From Myroides oncorhynchi (GTDB lineage: Bacteria > Bacteroidota > Bacteroidia > Flavobacteriales > Flavobacteriaceae): a DNA stretch of 64,000 nt. The translations under genes and the position numbers were made by a program. Shown piece after piece: positions 44,995-55,700 of this stretch; position 1 is the stretch's first letter; each line of letters starts with the position of its first letter. The notes beneath the pieces were generated by a model, which searched no databases, was not told where the DNA came from, and was given only the letters and a program-made list of their open reading frames with translations. The stretch spans positions 2,615,501-2,679,500 of the forward strand of contig NZ_JAJJMP010000001.1 of NCBI RefSeq assembly GCF_020905415.1. Direction: 5' to 3'.

Positions 44995-45749
44995 TGTGTT
45001 TTGATTATGTTATTCATATTGTAATTTAGGATGTTTCTTAATCAGATCAATATAAATAGAGTTTATTTATTCTTCTGTTCTGTATTTGTATAATCTAGAA
45101 TTGATTTGCATCATAATAAAGTAATAATAGTAAAAAAAGATTACATACCGATAAGTAAAGTGTTGAAATTATTGTGACTACTTAAAAATAACTCTGTTTT
45201 TTTCTATTAGTCTCTGTTGGTATTTTATCTTAGATTATCTTTTATTATTAGTATAATTATAGCGCTAGATAGGGTGTGGGCAGCCTCAGTTAATCTAAGC
45301 TTTAAATAGGAGGACAGTCCCTGATCAATAGAAGAAGCATTCATCGACTAACGTATCCTCAGTTCCACCATGTACGGGATATTCTCCACCAATTGTCGAG
45401 TAATTTAGGATAAAGACAGGCTATTACTGGTATTGTAAAGGCTATGGAAAACTGATTAAAATGAGTTGTAATTTATAACTTTTTAAATTTCAGTAAGTTG
45501 TGTGTTTTGGCTATTAAAAAAAGTAAGAGCATTTTTTAGCTTTAAGAACTTAAACAGGATGAATATGGAGTCGTTTTCTAAAATTAGTAGAACCAAATAA
45601 TAAAATAGAGATAGTTTAGGTAGTATAAAATGAAGCTTTTTAGAAAACAGTGTAGCTTTTTTAAGAATTATATGAATAAGACTTAGGGGATTATAGTTAG
45701 GTTAAATATTTTTTGCTCTAGGTGCAAAATAGGTGCACAAGGACATAAA
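44995..45749. other. Gene-free spacer with a gene remnant
   Basis: No intact gene. On the minus strand, from about 45417 to the TGA at 45325, one frame reads STIGGEYPVHGGTEDTLVD, then ECFFY, which looks like the end of a lost gene but has a stop just upstream. The rest is AT-rich. At 45719-45740 there is a degenerate GGTGCA repeat. Confidence 0.25.
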
Positions 45750-45781
45750 AAAAGCCTGACAACTAGTGTTATCAGGCTTTT
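45750..45781. terminator. Terminator of the second tRNA-Ser gene
   Basis: AAAAGCCTGACAAC (45750-45763) pairs with GTTATCAGGCTTTT (45768-45781) with one mismatch. It sits 3 nt behind the tRNA end and is close kin to the hairpin at 13646-13677. Confidence 0.85.
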
Positions 45782-45784
45782 CAG

Positions 45785-45869
45785 CGGAGGAAGAGGGATT
45801 CGAACCCCCGGACCTGTTACAGTCAACAGTTTTCAAGACTGCCGCAATCGACCACTCTGCCATTCCTCC
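45785..45869 (-). tRNA. tRNA-Ser(UGA), second copy
   Basis: 85 nt, same sequence as the tRNA at 32313-32397, with anticodon TGA, long variable arm and GGTTCGAATCC T-arm. The upstream promoter region is also alike (GCAAATATACAGCAAATACT). It has its own terminator, so it shows how the first copy looked before the island came in. Confidence 0.95.
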
Positions 45870-46236
45870 TTTGGTCTGCACCACTTTCGTAATGCGAGTG
45901 CAAATATACAGCAAATACTAGGTTTTGCAAGGTTATAGTGAAAAATAATACTTTTTTATTATATATTTATTTGCAACTTGTTCTTTATGAATAAGTAGTG
46001 GAATAAAAAAATATTACTTAGATATGAAGTGTTAGTAATGATTTAAGAGATACTTGTCAAATATTATGTTTAGGTTACTGAAGAATATCAATTGTAAACT
46101 ATAAGATATAAAAATGTAGTTTATAAATGTATTAATAGGTGTTTTATACGTAAATGGCTGTTTTCGAGTTAAGTGTTTTTTTTTGGGGTTCTAGAAAGGG
46201 AACTGTTAAAAAAAATGAGTTCACTTGCCTTAAGTG

Positions 46237-46267
46237 TTGTGATTCTACTGTAAAACCTGTATATTTG
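46237..46267 (+). promoter_or_regulatory. Promoter of the thrS-infC-rpmI-rplT operon
   Basis: TTG at 46237-46239 and TATATTTG at 46260-46267 with 20 nt between fit the Bacteroidota consensus TTG-N17-23-TAnnTTTG. The ATG lies 22 nt downstream. The spacer from the tRNA to here (45870-46236) has no gene. Confidence 0.7.
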
Positions 46268-46289
46268 CATTTTATTTTTTAAAATTATT

Positions 46290-48242
46290 ATGATAAAAAT
46301 TACATTACCAGACGGTTCAGTGAAAGAGTTCGCCTCAGGTGCGACTCCTTTCGATGTTGCAAAAAGTATAAGCGAAGGTTTAGCTAGAAATATTATTTCT
46401 GCAAACTTCAATGGTACCACCATCGAAACCACAACACCTATGACCACGGATGGTAGTCTAGTTTTATATTCATGGAATGATGATGAAGGGAAAAAAGCTT
46501 TTTGGCATTCTACTTCACACGTAATGGCACAGGCATTACAAGATTTGTATCCAGGTATTAAGTTGACAATAGGTCCAGCAATAACTAATGGATTCTACTA
46601 TGATGTGGATTTTATGGATCACAAAGTAACTGATGCTGATTTCAAGACTATTGAAGATAAAGTGTTGGAAATTGCACGTGGTAAACATGAGTTTTCTATG
46701 CGTTCAGCATCTAAAGCTGAAGCATTAGAGTTTTATAAAAAAGAAGAAAACCCTTATAAAGTTGAGTTGATTGAGAACTTAGCTGATGGAACGATTACTT
46801 TCTGCGATCACGATACATTTACAGATTTATGTCGTGGAGGACATATTCCTAATACAGGAATTATCAAAGCGTTTAAAGTGTTGTCTATTGCTGGTGCTTA
46901 CTGGAGAGGAGATGAGAAGAATAAACAGTTAACACGTGTTTATGGTATTTCATTCCCTAAACAAAAGGATTTAACTGAATACTTAGCATTATTAGAAGAA
47001 GCTAAAAAACGTGATCACCGTAAATTAGGTAAAGAATTAGAGTTGTTTACATTCTCTCAAAAAGTAGGACAAGGATTGCCATTATGGTTGCCAAAAGGTG
47101 CTGCATTAAGAGATAGATTAGAGCAGTTCTTACGTAAAGCACAGAAGAAAGCAGGATATGAGCAGGTAGTGACTCCTCATATCGGTCAAAAAGAGCTTTA
47201 TGTTACATCTGGACATTATGCAAAATATGGAGCTGATAGCTTCCAACCAATACATACTCCAGTAGAAGGAGAAGAGTTCTTGTTAAAACCGATGAACTGT
47301 CCTCATCACTGTGAGATTTACAACGCAAAACCTTGGTCTTATAAAGATTTACCTAAGCGTTTTGCTGAGTTTGGAACAGTGTATCGTTATGAGCAGTCAG
47401 GAGAATTACATGGTTTGACACGTGTAAGAGGATTTACTCAAGACGATGCGCATATTTTCTGTACTCCAGAACAATTAGATGAAGAGTTTAAAAAAGTAAT
47501 TGACCTTGTGTTGTATGTTTTTGGTTCGTTAGGATTCGAAAACTTTACAGCTCAAGTTTCAGTACGTGATTTAAGTAATCCTGATAAGTATATAGGGAAT
47601 GTTGATAACTGGGAAAAAGCTGAGAATGCAATTATAAATGCAGCTAAGGATAAAGGGCTTAATTATGTGATCGAGAGTGGGGAAGCTGCTTTTTATGGAC
47701 CTAAATTAGACTTTATGGTTAAAGATGCATTGGGTAGAAGCTGGCAGTTGGGAACTATTCAGGTGGATTATAATTTACCAGAGCGTTTCGAATTAACATA
47801 TAAAGGATCAGATAACGAATTACATCGTCCTGTGATGATTCACAGAGCACCATTTGGATCTATGGAGCGCTTTATCGCGATTCTGTTAGAACATACAGGT
47901 GGTAATTTCCCGCTTTGGTTGATGCCAGAACAGGCTATAATCCTGTCTTTGAGTGAGAAATATGAAAAATATGCTAAAAAAGTTTTAGATTTGCTAGAAA
48001 ATAGCGAAATTCGCGCGCTGGTAGATAACCGTAATGAAACTATTGGTAAAAAGATTAGAGAGGCAGAAGTACAGAAATATCCTTTTATGCTAATTGTAGG
48101 TGAGGATGAGGAGAAAAATGGTACGATTTCTGTTAGAAGACATGGGGATGATGGTAAGTCTAATCAGACAATGAAAATAGAAGAATTTATTACTCAAGTT
48201 AATGAGATGGTAAATGGTTCTGTTAAACAATTTGGAGAATAA
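46290..48242 (+). CDS. thrS: Threonyl-tRNA synthetase
   Basis: 650 aa, full length. It ligates Thr to tRNA-Thr. Domains in order: TGS (about 1-60, [11 protein letters not shown]), editing domain (about 65-225, with [11 protein letters not shown] and CRGGHIP), class II catalytic core (about 270-535, [13 protein letters not shown] with the zinc Cys, and motif 2 [13 protein letters not shown]), and anticodon-binding domain (about 545-645). First gene of the operon thrS-infC-rpmI-rplT, the conserved order in many bacteria. The product is essential. Confidence 0.98.
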   Translation: MIKITLPDGSVKEFASGATPFDVAKSISEGLARNIISANFNGTTIETTTPMTTDGSLVLYSWNDDEGKKAFWHSTSHVMAQALQDLYPGIKLTIGPAITNGFYYDVDFMDHKVTDADFKTIEDKVLEIARGKHEFSMRSASKAEALEFYKKEENPYKVELIENLADGTITFCDHDTFTDLCRGGHIPNTGIIKAFKVLSIAGAYWRGDEKNKQLTRVYGISFPKQKDLTEYLALLEEAKKRDHRKLGKELELFTFSQKVGQGLPLWLPKGAALRDRLEQFLRKAQKKAGYEQVVTPHIGQKELYVTSGHYAKYGADSFQPIHTPVEGEEFLLKPMNCPHHCEIYNAKPWSYKDLPKRFAEFGTVYRYEQSGELHGLTRVRGFTQDDAHIFCTPEQLDEEFKKVIDLVLYVFGSLGFENFTAQVSVRDLSNPDKYIGNVDNWEKAENAIINAAKDKGLNYVIESGEAAFYGPKLDFMVKDALGRSWQLGTIQVDYNLPERFELTYKGSDNELHRPVMIHRAPFGSMERFIAILLEHTGGNFPLWLMPEQAIILSLSEKYEKYAKKVLDLLENSEIRALVDNRNETIGKKIREAEVQKYPFMLIVGEDEEKNGTISVRRHGDDGKSNQTMKIEEFITQVNEMVNGSVKQFGE

Positions 48243-48287
48243 GAAACGTATAACGCTTGGTAAACAAGCACAAAAAATATTATAGCC

Positions 48288-48842
48288 ATAGCAATAAGAC
48301 AAAACAGAGGTAGAAATCCTCGCGAAGAAAAGAAAGATGCGCATAGAATTAATGGTGCCATCCGAGTTCCTGAAGTTCGTCTTGTAGGAGACAACGTCGA
48401 AGCAGGTGTGTTTAAACTAGCAGATGCAATGCGTCTAGCAGAAGAATTAGAGTTAGATTTGGTTGAAATTTCGCCAAACGCTGAGCCTCCTGTTTGTAAA
48501 ATTACTGATTATAATAAATTTCTTTACGAACAAAAGAAGCGTGAGAAGATGCTTAAGGCAAAATCAACTCAAATCACTGTAAAAGAGATTCGTTTTGGTC
48601 CTCAAACAGATGAGCACGATTATGAGTTTAAAAAGAAGAATGCTGTTAAATTCTTAAAAGAAGGATCTAAATTAAAAGCATTTGTATTCTTTAAAGGGCG
48701 TTCAATTATTTATAAAGATCAAGGACAAATCTTGTTATTAAGATTAGCGCAAGATCTTGAGGAATTTGGTAAAGTAGAAACCATGCCTGTGTTAGAGGGT
48801 AAACGTATGACTATGTTTATCGCGCCTAAGAAGAAAAAATAG
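48288..48842 (+). CDS. infC: Translation initiation factor IF-3
   Basis: About 184 aa. The usual IF-3 start, [19 protein letters not shown], then [20 protein letters not shown], is in frame upstream of the first GTG (48408). No ATG, GTG or TTG precedes it; the frame opens after the TAA at 48261. The best start is ATA at 48288 (ATA-GCA-ATA-AGA), with ATT 48279 as an alternative. IF-3 genes are known for such AUU/AUA starts, which let IF-3 repress its own synthesis. N-domain (about 15-85), linker and C-domain ([20 protein letters not shown]) are complete. It follows thrS by 45 nt. Confidence 0.9.
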   Translation: MAIRQNRGRNPREEKKDAHRINGAIRVPEVRLVGDNVEAGVFKLADAMRLAEELELDLVEISPNAEPPVCKITDYNKFLYEQKKREKMLKAKSTQITVKEIRFGPQTDEHDYEFKKKNAVKFLKEGSKLKAFVFFKGRSIIYKDQGQILLLRLAQDLEEFGKVETMPVLEGKRMTMFIAPKKKK

Positions 48843-48895
48843 TATTTAGTATATTAAGATAGTTAAGTAAGATAATCATTAATACCTAGGAAATA

Positions 48896-49093
48896 ATGCC
48901 TAAAATGAAAACTAAATCTAGTGCTAAGAAACGTTTCAAGTTGACTGGTTCTGGAAAAATCAAAAGAAAACACGCTTTTAAAAGTCACATTTTGACTAAA
49001 AAATCTAAAAAGCGTAAATTAGCTTTAACACACTCTGGATTAGTGTCTAAAGCAGATACTCATAGTATCAAAAATCAGTTAAGATTAGTTTAA
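48896..49093 (+). CDS. rpmI: 50S ribosomal protein L35
   Basis: 65 aa, the normal length. [20 protein letters not shown] and [16 protein letters not shown] are typical. It lies 53 nt behind infC in the conserved infC-rpmI-rplT order, with an A/G-rich ribosome site (ACCTAGGAAATA) before the ATG. Confidence 0.98.
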   Translation: MPKMKTKSSAKKRFKLTGSGKIKRKHAFKSHILTKKSKKRKLALTHSGLVSKADTHSIKNQLRLV

Positions 49094-49196
49094 TCTTAAT
49101 CACGGTTAAAATTTTTTAATAACCCTGGAGTGGTGCAAATTAATTTTTGGAAGTGTTTGAAATAAAACCGCCCACTACAAAAATACATTTTTAGAA

Positions 49197-49541
49197 ATGG
49201 CAAGATCAGTAAACTCAGTAGCTTCAAGAGCAAGAAGAAAAAGAATTTTGAAGCAAGCCAAAGGATTCTTTGGTAGACGTAAAAACGTTTGGACAGTAGC
49301 GAAAAACGCGGTAGAAAAAGCAATGGTATATGCTTACCGTGATAGAAAACAAAAGAAAAGAAACTTCCGTGCTTTATGGATTATGCGTATCAACGCTGGT
49401 GCAAGATTACATGGAATGAGCTATTCTCAATTCATGGGTAAAATCAAAGCTAACAATATCGAATTGAACCGTAAAGTTCTTGCAGATTTAGCTATGAATC
49501 ACCCTGAAGCTTTCGCAGCTATCGTTAATAGAGTAAAATAA
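49197..49541 (+). CDS. rplT: 50S ribosomal protein L20
   Basis: 114 aa, normal. [20 protein letters not shown] and [20 protein letters not shown] are typical for L20. In other bacteria L20 represses the operon through the spacer upstream. Here the 103-nt spacer between rpmI and rplT has no gene and could hold such a site. The gene ends the operon and is followed by a strong terminator. Confidence 0.98.
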   Translation: MARSVNSVASRARRKRILKQAKGFFGRRKNVWTVAKNAVEKAMVYAYRDRKQKKRNFRALWIMRINAGARLHGMSYSQFMGKIKANNIELNRKVLADLAMNHPEAFAAIVNRVK

Positions 49542-49582
49542 TAAACGTTTGTCAAATCGGATTAATCTTACTTAATATATTT

Positions 49583-49615
49583 AAAAGCCCTACTATACGC
49601 AGTAGGGCTTTTTAA
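49583..49615 (+). terminator. Terminator of the thrS-rplT operon
   Basis: A perfect 12-bp stem AAAAGCCCTACT (49583-49594) with AGTAGGGCTTTT (49601-49612), T tract follows. Confidence 0.9.
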
Positions 49616-49678
49616 TTTTACAATAGTTGATAGTTTGTTTTTTAGGTTTAAGTTTGGTTTTACTAAACTTAGAGCAAT

Positions 49679-50197
49679 ATGGAATTAAAGAATGTAGAGT
49701 TTAAAGCTCGTGTAGCTGATCTAGCTGTGATGGAAGATAGATTAAGTGGATTAGGGCTTGTCTTAGACGGAGTTTATACCCAAGTGGATACCTATTATAA
49801 TGTGCCCATCGGTAGGGTGAAACTGAGGGAATATGATTCATATAGTTCTTTGATCTACTATAATCGAACTGATGGAGTAGATGCGAAGGGATCTGATGTT
49901 ATCTATTATAAACACGATAAAAATACTGCTTTAGGTGCTATCTTAGAATTGCAGTTTGGAGTTAAAGTAAAGGTATCTAAAGTGCGTAAGGTTTTAACGT
50001 ATAAGAATGTCAGTATACATCTTGATAATGTAGATGGTTTAGGCCTTTTTGTAGAAGTAGAAGCGTGTAGCGTAGGTGCAGAAGAAGATATAGATTTAAA
50101 AGCACAATGCGATGAGTTTTTTAATCTTCTTCAGCTAAAGAAAGAAGATTTGATAGCAGTTTCATATAGTGATTTGATAATGCTAAAAACAAAATAG
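49679..50197 (+). CDS. CYTH-domain protein (triphosphatase/adenylate cyclase-type fold)
   Basis: 172 aa. The start, KNVEFKARVADL, is close to the ExExK motif of CYTH tunnel enzymes but reads E-F-K, and later VDTYYNVPIGRVKLREYD and GLGLFVEVEACS match the inner strands. CYTH proteins cut inorganic triphosphate, thiamine triphosphate or make cAMP (class IV cyclase). One of the ExExK Glu is replaced (Phe), as in CyaB-like members whose activity is unclear. It stands alone with its own terminator. Confidence 0.8.
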   Translation: MELKNVEFKARVADLAVMEDRLSGLGLVLDGVYTQVDTYYNVPIGRVKLREYDSYSSLIYYNRTDGVDAKGSDVIYYKHDKNTALGAILELQFGVKVKVSKVRKVLTYKNVSIHLDNVDGLGLFVEVEACSVGAEEDIDLKAQCDEFFNLLQLKKEDLIAVSYSDLIMLKTK

Positions 50198-50202
50198 TAT
50201 AA

Positions 50203-50249
50203 AAAATAAACGACTATGAAAAACTTGGTTTTTATAGTCGTTTATTTTT
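50203..50249 (+). terminator. Terminator of the CYTH gene
   Basis: AAAATAAACGACTAT (50203-50217) pairs with ATAGTCGTTTATTTT (50234-50248), 15-bp perfect stem. It may also end ftsE on the other strand (stop at 50265), a shared convergent terminator. Confidence 0.85.
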
Positions 50250-50264
50250 ATAAACGTCACTTTT

Positions 50265-50954
50265 TTATCCTTGTGTAGTACGGTGTACAACTTCGAAGAG
50301 TGTTCCTGCATCGCATTTTAATGTTTTGGCAGGAAACTTAAGTAGTAATGCATAGTCATGAGTAACCATAATGATTGTTCTACCGTTTTTATTGATATTC
50401 AAGAGTAACTCCATTACTTCAGCACTTGTCTGAGGATCTAAGTTACCTGTGGGTTCATCTGCTAATATAAGGTCTGGATCGTTAAGTAGTGCTCTTGCGA
50501 TAGCTATACGTTGTTGTTCCCCACCTGATAATTGATGAGGCATTTTCTCAATATGAGCAAGCATATTTACATTGTCAAGGACTTCGTGAATCTTTCTGTC
50601 CATAGCTTCTTTTTCAGACCATCCTGTTGCTTTTAGGGCAAAGTAAAGATTGGCGTAAACTGTTCTGTCAGGAAGTAATTTAAAATCTTGGAATACTATA
50701 CCTAATGATCTTCTTAAGTAAGGGATGTCTCTTTCTTTTAAAGCTCTTAGATCGTAATCTACAATTGATCCTTCTCCTACTTCTAATGGTAAGTCAGCAT
50801 AAAGTGTCTTCATAAAACTACTTTTACCAGAACCAGTTTTACCAATAATATATAAGAATTCACCTTTGTTAACTTCTAAGTTTACATTAGAGAGAACTTT
50901 GTGTTTGTTTTGAAAGATATCTACTGCTTGAAGGGATAAAACTGTCTTTGACAT
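50265..50954 (-). CDS. ftsE: Cell division ATP-binding protein FtsE
   Basis: 229 aa ABC ATPase. Walker A GKTGSGKSS (about 38-46), FQDFKLLPDRTVYANLYFAL (FtsE signature of the Q-loop region), LSGGEQQR and LILADEPTGNLDP. FtsE works with the membrane protein FtsX in divisome regulation and peptidoglycan hydrolase control. ftsX is not next to it, as is usual in Flavobacteriia. LolD is an alternative, but the FtsE-like D/Q region and the length fit FtsE best. Confidence 0.85.
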   Translation of the reverse strand: MSKTVLSLQAVDIFQNKHKVLSNVNLEVNKGEFLYIIGKTGSGKSSFMKTLYADLPLEVGEGSIVDYDLRALKERDIPYLRRSLGIVFQDFKLLPDRTVYANLYFALKATGWSEKEAMDRKIHEVLDNVNMLAHIEKMPHQLSGGEQQRIAIARALLNDPDLILADEPTGNLDPQTSAEVMELLLNINKNGRTIIMVTHDYALLLKFPAKTLKCDAGTLFEVVHRTTQG

Positions 50955-51131
50955 AGTATTCGATTATTTTGAGGTAAAAGTACTAAGATAAACAATAATA
51001 ACGTATGGGTTAGGATGAAAAGATAAACAAAAAGCTAAGAAACTTTAATGTTATTGTGATCATTAGTCAACAAAGTGGTAGGGATTGTTTATCAATCAAT
51101 TTAGAAGGAGGGTAAGGGGTGGTTAAAACCA

Positions 51132-51162
51132 AAATGAGAAACTTGCTACAAGTTTCTCATTT
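51132..51162. other. Perfect 14-bp inverted repeat in a divergent promoter region
   Basis: AAATGAGAAACTTG (51132-51145), loop CTA, and CAAGTTTCTCATTT (51149-51162). It lies in the 462-nt spacer (50955-51416) between divergent ftsE and lrgA. On the minus strand it is followed by a T-rich tract, so it could end a small RNA or be a leader element; I see no gene in the spacer. Confidence 0.5.
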
Positions 51163-51416
51163 CGTTCTAACTAACCAATTTAATAATTTATGTTTTATTG
51201 CATAATTTTCTTATTTGTTTACACTACAAAGATGTTGTTTTGTGGTGGGTTTTAGATTAAGTAATAGTTACTAAATAGCTATTAGATTGTAATGCAATAG
51301 CAAACTTATCAGGGAGTGTTTTGGTAATGTTGTTTTGTTAAAATAATTATATTTATTGGAAATAGTGGTTTTACAGAGAATGTGTTTAGTAATTTTGTGA
51401 TAAATATTTAGATAAA

Positions 51417-51761
51417 ATGAATTTAATTAAACAGGTGGCAATTGTTATAGGTTGTCTTGCCTTTGGAGAATTAGTAGTTTATCTTACTGGATTAAAACTA
51501 CCCTCAAGTATTATAGGTTTAATAGCATTGTTTGCATTGCTAAAACTGAAGTGGGTGAAGGTCGTTGATATTGGTGGAATCACTGACTTCTTAATTAAAA
51601 ACATGGGTATTTTCTTTGTGCCTCCTTGTGTGGCGATGTTGAATTATTTTGGTATTCTAAGTAAATCGATTATTCCTATTGTTATTGCAACACTTGTTAG
51701 TACAGTGATTGTGATTTTTGTAACTGGATTTACTCATCAATTATTAAGAAAGAAGAAATGA
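51417..51761 (+). CDS. CidA/LrgA-family membrane protein
   Basis: 114 aa with four transmembrane helices. KLPSSIIGLIALFALL and FFVPPCVAMLNYFGIL are classical for the LrgA/CidA (PF03788) family. These holin-like proteins influence murein hydrolase activity, overflow metabolites (pyruvate uptake) and cell death. The stop overlaps the ATG of lrgB by 4 nt (ATGA). The pair is conserved. Confidence 0.9.
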   Translation: MNLIKQVAIVIGCLAFGELVVYLTGLKLPSSIIGLIALFALLKLKWVKVVDIGGITDFLIKNMGIFFVPPCVAMLNYFGILSKSIIPIVIATLVSTVIVIFVTGFTHQLLRKKK

Positions 51762-52456
51762 TTTTTTTAGCAAACCCGACTTTTTTGTTGTTTATGACAT
51801 TAGCTCTTTATGCTGGTGGTATGTGGTTATCAACAAAGAAAAAATGGATTATCTTCAATCCTATTATTTTATCAATGGTTATTTTGATGGGCTATTTATT
51901 CATCTTAGATATTCCGTATGCCAATTATGAAGAAGCAGGGCATTATATTGATTTTTTCTTAAAACCTTCTATTGTAGTTCTTGCTGTGCCATTATATATA
52001 CAATGGGAGAAAATACAAAAGCAGTTATTTCCTATCCTGTTTAGTCAACTTGTTGGATGTGTTGTTGGAGTAGTGTCTGTTGTGATCTTAGCTAAAATAA
52101 CAGGGGCAGACCAGGAGATTATACTGTCATTAGCGCCTAAATCCGTTAGTACACCTATTGCATTAGAGATATCTAAGTCGGTAGGGGGGATTCCTTCAGT
52201 TACAGCCGCAGCAGTTATGATTGCTGGGATATTCGGTAGTATGGTAGGGTTTAAGGTGCTTAACCTTACTCGTATTAGCAATCCCATGTCTCAAGGTATA
52301 GCTATGGGAACATCATCTCATGCGATGGGAACGATGAAAGCGATGGAGGTCAGTGATAAGTATGGAGCATTTGCTAGTGTCGGGATGATATTTAATGGAA
52401 TCTTTACGGCTATCTTGGCTCCTATTATTTTAGGACTGTTATCTGCTTATTTGTGA
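51758..52456 (+). CDS. LrgB/CidB-family membrane protein
   Basis: 232 aa, about six to seven transmembrane segments. LAPKSVSTPIALEISKSVGG, then GIFGSMVG, GMGTSSHAMGT-like text (IAMGTSSHAMGTMKAMEVS) and EIILSL are the LrgB hallmark motifs. It works together with LrgA, with which its start overlaps. Usually a plastid or bacterial glycolate/pyruvate carrier relative; role here not known. Terminator follows. Confidence 0.92.
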   Translation: MIFLANPTFLLFMTLALYAGGMWLSTKKKWIIFNPIILSMVILMGYLFILDIPYANYEEAGHYIDFFLKPSIVVLAVPLYIQWEKIQKQLFPILFSQLVGCVVGVVSVVILAKITGADQEIILSLAPKSVSTPIALEISKSVGGIPSVTAAAVMIAGIFGSMVGFKVLNLTRISNPMSQGIAMGTSSHAMGTMKAMEVSDKYGAFASVGMIFNGIFTAILAPIILGLLSAYL

Positions 52457-52469
52457 TATATAAAATGAC

Positions 52470-52499
52470 AACTCGAGCGTATAAAAGCTCGAGTTTTTT
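52470..52499 (+). terminator. Terminator of lrgAB
   Basis: AACTCGAGC (52470-52478) pairs with GCTCGAGTT (52487-52495), T tract follows. Confidence 0.9.
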
Positions 52500-52672
52500 A
52501 TTTAGTAGCTTATTATATAGATGAGTTTATATTGTCAATGTTATATATCAGAGGATGAGATTGTGATTTTTTTGATTGCTTTGCGTGTTGTTAAATTCGC
52601 TTTTAAATATATTTTTGATAATATAAAAGGCAATATATTGCTGAAAAATGAGTTTAAAAGAGTATAAAATGA

Positions 52673-52680
52673 TATATTTG
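52673..52680 (+). promoter_or_regulatory. Minus-7 element for the TPR protein gene
   Basis: TATATTTG fits TAnnTTTG and lies 23 nt before the ATG at 52704. Confidence 0.5.
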
Positions 52681-52703
52681 ACGTTATATAAAACTGAATT
52701 GAA

Positions 52704-55700
52704 ATGCATAAAAATAATAGATTAACTTTATTAACTCTTGCACTAGGGAGTATAACTGCAAGTGCTCAACAGTCAGCTGTTTATGTAGATAGGTTAGCTG
52801 ATTATAATCATGCCGTAGCCCTATATAATGAAGAACAATATCTAGCAGCTCAATTGTTGTTCTCTAAAGTAAAACAGGCTCATGTAGGTGAAAACACAGA
52901 GGTAGAGTCTGATTGTGCTTATTATATTGCTCATTGTGCTATACGTCTTAATCAAGATGGAGCTGAAGATAAAATTGATGCATTTGTAAAGAAATATCCT
53001 ACTAGTTCTAAACAAAATCAAGCTTATGTAGAAGTTACTGATTATTATTTTAGTAAAGGTGACTTCCCTAAGGCTCTTAAATATGCTGTTAAGGTAAAAG
53101 AGAATGCTATTACAAATGAAAAAAAACTAGACCGTTTCAACTTCGAGAAGGGGTATAGTTATTTCTATACAAAAAATAAGAAAGAAGCAGAACGCTACCT
53201 AAAGAAAGTTAATGTTCGTGGTGAATGGGGAGAACAGGCAACTTATTACTTAGGTTATATTGCTTATGATTCTGATAAGTTTGATGAAGCAAAGCAATTG
53301 TTTAACAAGGTAGAGACAAAGTCTTCGTATCAAGAAAAGATGGGGTACTATCAAGCAGATATGAGTTTTAAGACTGGTAACTTTCAAACTGCAATCGACC
53401 AAGGTGTAGATCAGTTAGGTAAAGCTACTCCTCAAGAGAAGTCAGAGTTGTCAAAAATCATAGGAGAGAGTTACTTTAACCTAAAACAGTATGATAAAGC
53501 ACTACCTCACCTTTTAGCTTATCAAGGTAAAGGTGGGAAGTGGAGTAATACTGACTTTTATCAATTAGGATATACATACTATAAGTCAAAAGACTATCCT
53601 AAAGCAATCGAACAGTTTAATAAAATTATCGGTGGAGATAACGCGATCGCTCAGAATGCGTATTATCATTTAGGAGAGAGTTACTTACAGACGCACAAGA
53701 AAACACAAGCATTAAACGCGTTTAAGAATGCTTCTGAAATGCGATTTGATGCAGGTATTCAGGAAGATGCTTTCTTAAACTATGCTAAGCTTAGTTACGA
53801 TATAGGTAATGCTTACGAGAGTACACCGAGTGTGTTAAATAGCTATATCAGTAAATACCCTAACTCTGCTTATAAAGCTGAGATAGAAGGATTGTTGATT
53901 GATTCGTATGTGTCATCACGTAACTATAAGGAGGCTTTAGTTCTATTAGAGAAGAGCCGTTCTGTAGGAAATAAAGAAGTGTACCAACAGGTAACTTTAT
54001 TACGTGGTCAAGAGTTGTTTAATGAAGGTGATTTTAAAGGGGCTTTAGGACTTTTTGATAAATCATTGACAGAGAAGCAAAACTTAAAGTATACAGCAAA
54101 AGCACAATATTGGAAAGGAGAAACTCTATTCTATCTAAATGATTTTAAAGAATCAATAGCGCAGTTTAATGCCTTTGAACAAAATACATCGTCTAAGGGA
54201 TTGTCAGAACGCGATAATTTATACTATGCTTTAGCTTATTCTTACTTTAAACAGAAGGATTATACTAAGGCAGGTGAGTATTTTAAACAATACACTGACG
54301 GTACACCTAAAGATGAGTCTCGTCGATTAGATGCTTTCTTGAGATTAGGAGATTGTAACTTCGTTACGGGTAAATACTGGCCTGCTATGGAAGCGTATAA
54401 CAAAGTTATCGAGGCAAATAAAGTTGATGTTGAGTATGCTCGTTTTCAGAAGGCTGTTAGTTATGGATTCGTTGACAGAAATCCACGTAAGATAGAGGAC
54501 TTGACACAATTCGTTAAGGATTTTCCGAAGTCTAATCTGGCAGATGATGCACAGTATGAGATTGGTGTTACGTATGATGTGATGAATCAAGATCAGAAAG
54601 CATTAGTTGCTTTTGATAAACTATTAAAAGACTATCCAACGTCAAGTTATAAGCCAAGAGCGGTATTACGTCAAGGGTTAATCAATTACAATGCAAATAA
54701 ACCTAATGAAGCATTAGTGAAGTTTAAACAGGTGGTGAAAGAGTCTCCAGATTCTTCAGAAGCATTAGAAGCAGTGCAGAATGCTCGTTTAATCTATGTA
54801 GATAATGGTAAGGTAGACGAGTATGCAGCTTGGGTAAAAGGGTTGTCTTTTATACAGGTCACAGATGCTGAGTTAGATAAAGATACTTATGAATCAGCAG
54901 AGAAACAGTATATTCAGAATAATACAAAAACAGCAATAGAAGGGTATGAGAAGTATCTAAAAAGCTTCCCAACTGGTCAAAAGGCGCTGCAAGCACATTT
55001 TTACTTAGGGCAAATGTATTTTGCAGAGAACAATATGGATAAGGCTGTAGTGAATTATGAAGCTGTCGTTAGTAGAGATAAGAATGAGTTTTCAGAGATT
55101 TCACTAGCTCGTTTAGCTGAGATTTACCTTAAGAATAAGAATACGTCAAAAGCGATTAGTACTTTAAAACGATTGGATACAGAAGCTGTACAAGAGCAGA
55201 ATGTTGTGTTCGCTAAGTCTAACTTGATGAAGTTGTACTATGAGCAAAACAGCTATGCTGAAGCGCTTACTTATGCAGAGGCTGTATTAAAGATGCCAAA
55301 GACTGATAATAAAGTTAAGAGTGATGCTCAGGTAGTTATCGCTAGAACAGCTATGGCGACTAATGAAGAATCAAAAGCTAAGAAAGCATATCAAGAGGTA
55401 TTAAAGATAGCTAAGGGAGAATTAGCGGCTGAGGCGTTGTATTATGATGCTTATTTTAAGAATAAAGAAGGTAAATATGATGCTTCAAACGAAACAGTAC
55501 AAAAAATAGCTAAGGAATATTCTGGCTATAAGTATTATGGAGCAAAAGGATTAGTCTTAATGGCTAAGAACTTCTATCAGTTAAAAGATAGTTATCAAGC
55601 AACTTATATTCTGGAAAGTGTTACTAATAATTTTACTGATTACCCAGATGTAGTAAGTGAAGCTAAGAAAGAGCTTCAGACAATAAAAAATCAAGAGGCT

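Noticed and set aside
45702..45914. 70-codon open frame over the tRNA-Ser
   Set aside because: It is the tRNA and terminator sequence read as protein ([16 protein letters not shown] is the usual tRNA-Ser shadow).
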